This document shows, piece after piece, positions 61,956 to 64,000 of a stretch of 64,000 nt of DNA. Source of the stretch: Akkermansia muciniphila (lineage in GTDB: Bacteria; Pseudomonadota; Gammaproteobacteria; Burkholderiales; Burkholderiaceae_C); the NCBI GenBank assembly GCA_943331105.2, contig CALQKH020000006.1, forward strand, positions 1 to 64,000, in the 5' to 3' direction. The position numbers and the translations under genes were made by a program. Each line of letters starts with the position of its first letter. The first letter of the stretch is position 1. Below the pieces are notes generated by a model. That model was given only the letters and a program-made list of their open reading frames with translations. It was not told the origin of the DNA and did not search any database.

Positions 61956-62774
61956 ATGACTCATTTGCGCCGCCTTTCCCTCCTTTCGCTGTTGCTTGCG
62001 GCGCTGACATTCGGTGGATGCCAAACCACCACCAGTGGTGGCTCGGTCGGCACGGACCGTCAACAGCTCCTTCTGGTTTCGTCCCAGCAGCTTGAACAGA
62101 TGGCAGCGCAAAGTTACAGCAAGTTGACTTCCGAAGCCGCTGCAAAAGGCACCCTCAATACCGATGCTTCGATGCTTCGGCGCCTTCGTGCGATTGCCCA
62201 AAGAATTGAACCCCAGACAAAAACTTTTCGTCCCGACGCGCCTGATTGGAAATGGGAAGTCAACTTGATCAACAGCAGTGAACTCAATGCATTCTGTATG
62301 CCGGGTGGAAAAATCATTTTTTACTCAGGCCTGATCCGGCAACTGAATCTGACCGATGAAGAAATAGCCGTGGTGATGGGGCACGAAATTTCGCATGCAT
62401 TGAGGGAACACTCACGCGAAAAGGTCTCGCAGGCCTTGGCTGCACAATCTGCAATAGGACTGGGCGCTGCACTGTTCGGCTTTGGCCAAGGTTCTGCCGA
62501 CATTGCAGGAGTCCTGTACCAGTCTCTCGTTGCAACCCGCTTCAGTCGGACCGATGAGAATGAAGCCGATCGAATGGGTCTGGAACTCTCAGCGCGGGCT
62601 GGTTATGACCCGCGCGCAGGGGTCACGCTGTGGCAGAAAATGCTCAAAGCCAACAGTGGAAGCACCCCCCTTGTATTTTTAAGCACTCACCCAACAGAGG
62701 CCAGCCGCGTGCAGCAAATCGAAGAATTGCTGCCGACTGTCTTGCCTTTGTATAAAGCTGCGCGTCGAGACTGA
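61956..62774 (+). CDS. M48-family metalloprotease lipoprotein
   Basis: The 272-residue protein has a lipoprotein signal (LLAALTFGGC) and a peptidase M48 domain: NSSELNAFCMPGGKIIFYSGL, the zinc motif GHEISHALREHSREK near residue 145, and ENEADRMGLELSARAGYDP, which supplies the third ligand Glu. This matches periplasmic quality-control proteases of the LoiP/YcaL group. ATG at 61956 is preferred; ATG at 61929 is possible. It follows the HiPIP gene by 38 nt, and a terminator ends the unit. Confidence 0.92.
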   Translation: MTHLRRLSLLSLLLAALTFGGCQTTTSGGSVGTDRQQLLLVSSQQLEQMAAQSYSKLTSEAAAKGTLNTDASMLRRLRAIAQRIEPQTKTFRPDAPDWKWEVNLINSSELNAFCMPGGKIIFYSGLIRQLNLTDEEIAVVMGHEISHALREHSREKVSQALAAQSAIGLGAALFGFGQGSADIAGVLYQSLVATRFSRTDENEADRMGLELSARAGYDPRAGVTLWQKMLKANSGSTPLVFLSTHPTEASRVQQIEELLPTVLPLYKAARRD

Positions 62775-62780
62775 CATCAC

Positions 62781-62807
62781 AAGGGCCCCGAAGGGCCCTT
62801 GCTTTTG
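62781..62807 (+). terminator. Intrinsic terminator after the M48 protease gene
   Basis: AAGGGCCC (62781-62788) pairs with GGGCCCTT (62793-62800) around a 4-nt loop, followed by GCTTTTG. It is 6 nt past the protease stop and faces the end of the convergent isomerase gene, so it may serve both. Confidence 0.82.
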
Positions 62808-62817
62808 TGGGTGTCGC

Positions 62818-63456
62818 TCAGCCCGCGTCAGGCTGCTGTCCCGGCGCAGCTTTTTGAAAGGCTTCCAGTTCCATGCAGGCTTTTTCCACCGCCATGATGT
62901 GTGGCCATTTCGTCAGGTCCACATTGAAGCGGCGAGCGCTTTCAACCTGGGGGGCCAGGTACACATCGGCCAGCGTCGGGGTGTCGCCAAAGCTGAAGCG
63001 GCCACGTCGTGAATCGGTCGCGATCAAGGCTTCGTAGGCGTCAAAGCCAGAGCTGATCCAGCTGGCGCACCAGGCGTTGATGGCTTCTTCTTTGGCGCCG
63101 AATTGTTTGCGCAGCGTTTGCAACACGCGGCGGTTGTTGAGGGGGTGGATGTCACAACCCACCATCGCCGCCAGCGCGCGCACATGGGCGCGGTCGTCCG
63201 CGCCTGCAGGCAGCAGGGCGGGCGTGGGGTGTTTTTCTTCCAGCCATTCGATGATGGCCGGCGATTGGATCAGCACCTGTTTACCGGTGTCGAGCGCGGG
63301 CACCATTTGCTGGGGGTTGACCGACTTGAAGGCTTCGCCTTGCTGTTCATCGACACGCAGGTCCACCGCCACGTAGTCTGTTGCCACGCCTTTGAGGTTC
63401 AGCGCAATGCGCAGGCGGTGAGAGGTGCCGCTTCTGAAAAAACTGTAGAGTTTCAT
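62818..63456 (-). CDS. Maleylpyruvate/maleylacetoacetate isomerase (zeta-class GST)
   Basis: The 212-residue glutathione-dependent enzyme converts a maleyl to a fumaryl ring-cleavage product. It has an N-terminal thioredoxin-like domain with SFFRSGTSHRLRIALNLKG (glutathione site) and NPQQMVPALDTG. A helical C-terminal domain contains FSFGDTPTLADVYLAPQVESARRFNVDL. It lies 4 nt after an FAA-hydrolase family gene of the FAHD1/NagK type, which favours a gentisate pathway (NagL-like) over tyrosine degradation. Confidence 0.88.
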   Translation of the reverse strand: MKLYSFFRSGTSHRLRIALNLKGVATDYVAVDLRVDEQQGEAFKSVNPQQMVPALDTGKQVLIQSPAIIEWLEEKHPTPALLPAGADDRAHVRALAAMVGCDIHPLNNRRVLQTLRKQFGAKEEAINAWCASWISSGFDAYEALIATDSRRGRFSFGDTPTLADVYLAPQVESARRFNVDLTKWPHIMAVEKACMELEAFQKAAPGQQPDAG

Positions 63457-63460
63457 GGGT

Positions 63461-64000
63461 TTACTCCGCTGGGCCTATGGTCAATGCAAGTTCGGCCACG
63501 CCTTCAACGCGGCCAGTGATTTTGTCACCACTCACCACGGCGCCCACGCCTTCGGGGGTGCCGGTGTAGATCAGGTCGCCAGGTTGCAGGTGGTAATAGG
63601 TGGACAGGTCGGCAATGATTTCACGGATGTTCCAGATCAGCTTGTCCACGTTGGACGACTGCTTGGTAACCCCATTGACTTCCAGTGCAATCGCACCGTT
63701 CTCGATCACCATGCCGGGCATGGGCACGATCTCGGAGCAAACCGAACCTTGCTCGATGTCTTTGCCCGTGTCCCAAGGGCGGCCCTTGTCGCGTGCCACC
63801 AGTTGCAGGTCGCGCCGGGTCATGTCCAGGCCTGCGCCATAGCCATAGACCAATTCGTGCGCGTTGGCTTCGCTCACGCGAAAGCCTGCTTTGCCAATCG
63901 CCAGCACCAGTTCCATCTCGAAGTGGTAGTTGTTGGTGCGGGGCGGGTAGTCGACGGTCGTGCCGCTTTCGACCAAGGTCTGGGGCGACTTGGTGAAGTA
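63461..64000 (-). CDS. Fumarylpyruvate hydrolase-type FAH family protein, N-terminus cut off
   Basis: The visible 179 residues run to the window edge without a start codon, so the gene continues beyond 64000. The sequence shows the FAH-family core: FTKSPQTLVESG, NNYHFEMELVLAIGK (metal ligands Glu-Glu), YGYGAGLDMTRRDLQ, the Lys-Asp region KGRPWDTGKDIEQG, and YTGTPEGVGAV near the C-terminus. This pattern is that of FAHD1/NagK fumarylpyruvate hydrolases of about 230 residues. It is followed by the isomerase gene 4 nt downstream. Confidence 0.88.
   Translation of the reverse strand, partial: YFTKSPQTLVESGTTVDYPPRTNNYHFEMELVLAIGKAGFRVSEANAHELVYGYGAGLDMTRRDLQLVARDKGRPWDTGKDIEQGSVCSEIVPMPGMVIENGAIALEVNGVTKQSSNVDKLIWNIREIIADLSTYYHLQPGDLIYTGTPEGVGAVVSGDKITGRVEGVAELALTIGPAE

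Overview
The window looks like the chromosome of a betaproteobacterium of the order Burkholderiales, most likely a Comamonadaceae relative such as Limnohabitans, Rhodoferax or Polaromonas. This rests on the GC-rich coding, the Bug-type (TctC) solute-binding protein, the protocatechuate 4,5-cleavage operon, and the overall family mix. No rRNA or tRNA gene, insertion sequence or CRISPR array was seen.

Region 1 (1-1430) is the grpE-dnaK heat-shock pair, with a sigma-32-like promoter in front of each gene, followed by an FKBP-type isomerase with its own terminator. Region 2 (1516-12140, all minus strand) is a ten-gene catabolic block: crotonase, feruloyl-CoA-synthetase-like ligase, thiolase, SDR dehydrogenase, hotdog thioesterase, flavin reductase, TctC-type binding protein, DmdC-like acyl-CoA dehydrogenase, MarR regulator and FAA hydrolase. 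Together these can describe a CoA-dependent beta-oxidative route from hydroxycinnamates (ferulate-like lignin monomers) to benzoates. A 17-bp palindrome before the first gene is a candidate MarR operator. Region 3 (12170-15664) holds a MATE exporter, a ChrA chromate transporter and two small unknown proteins.

Region 4 (15892-28345) continues aromatic catabolism. It contains vanR-vanA plus a stand-alone ferredoxin matching only the C-terminal part of VanB, then a divergent LysR regulator and the protocatechuate 4,5-cleavage operon ligJ-ligK-(orphan binding protein)-ligI-ligA-ligB-ligC-MFS. A secreted alpha/beta hydrolase and aroE follow. Regions 2 and 4 together would carry ferulate-type compounds through vanillate and protocatechuate to pyruvate and oxaloacetate. 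Two steps are not seen here: the VanB reductase part and the LigU-type tautomerase.

Region 5 (28412-36506) has a small cytochrome c, a DUF4382 lipoprotein and a beta-hydroxyacid dehydrogenase. These precede an envelope-modification module: a PAP2-like phosphatase divergent from a PmrA/PmrB-like two-component system and an EptA-type phosphoethanolamine transferase, with diacylglycerol kinase convergent. A PmrA-box-like motif lies in the divergent promoter.

Region 6 (36659-47920) is a Tad/Flp pilus locus. Nine minus-strand genes (flp to tadC) are divergent from tadE, a tadG-like gene and a lipoprotein gene. Region 7 (48055-59203) is a surface-adhesin module: tolC, type I secretion ABC transporter and membrane-fusion genes, a repeat-rich 1340-residue secreted protein, and a divergent Crp-family regulator fused to a PAS domain. 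A decayed GlmS-like glutamine-amidotransferase fragment sits at the end of the secretion operon. A second, apparently complementary fragment lies 12 kb away at 60741. Region 8 (59268-64000) holds an aldo/keto reductase, a decayed LysR gene, a HiPIP, an M48 lipoprotein metalloprotease, and the start of a gentisate-type maleylpyruvate isomerase/fumarylpyruvate hydrolase pair cut by the window edge.
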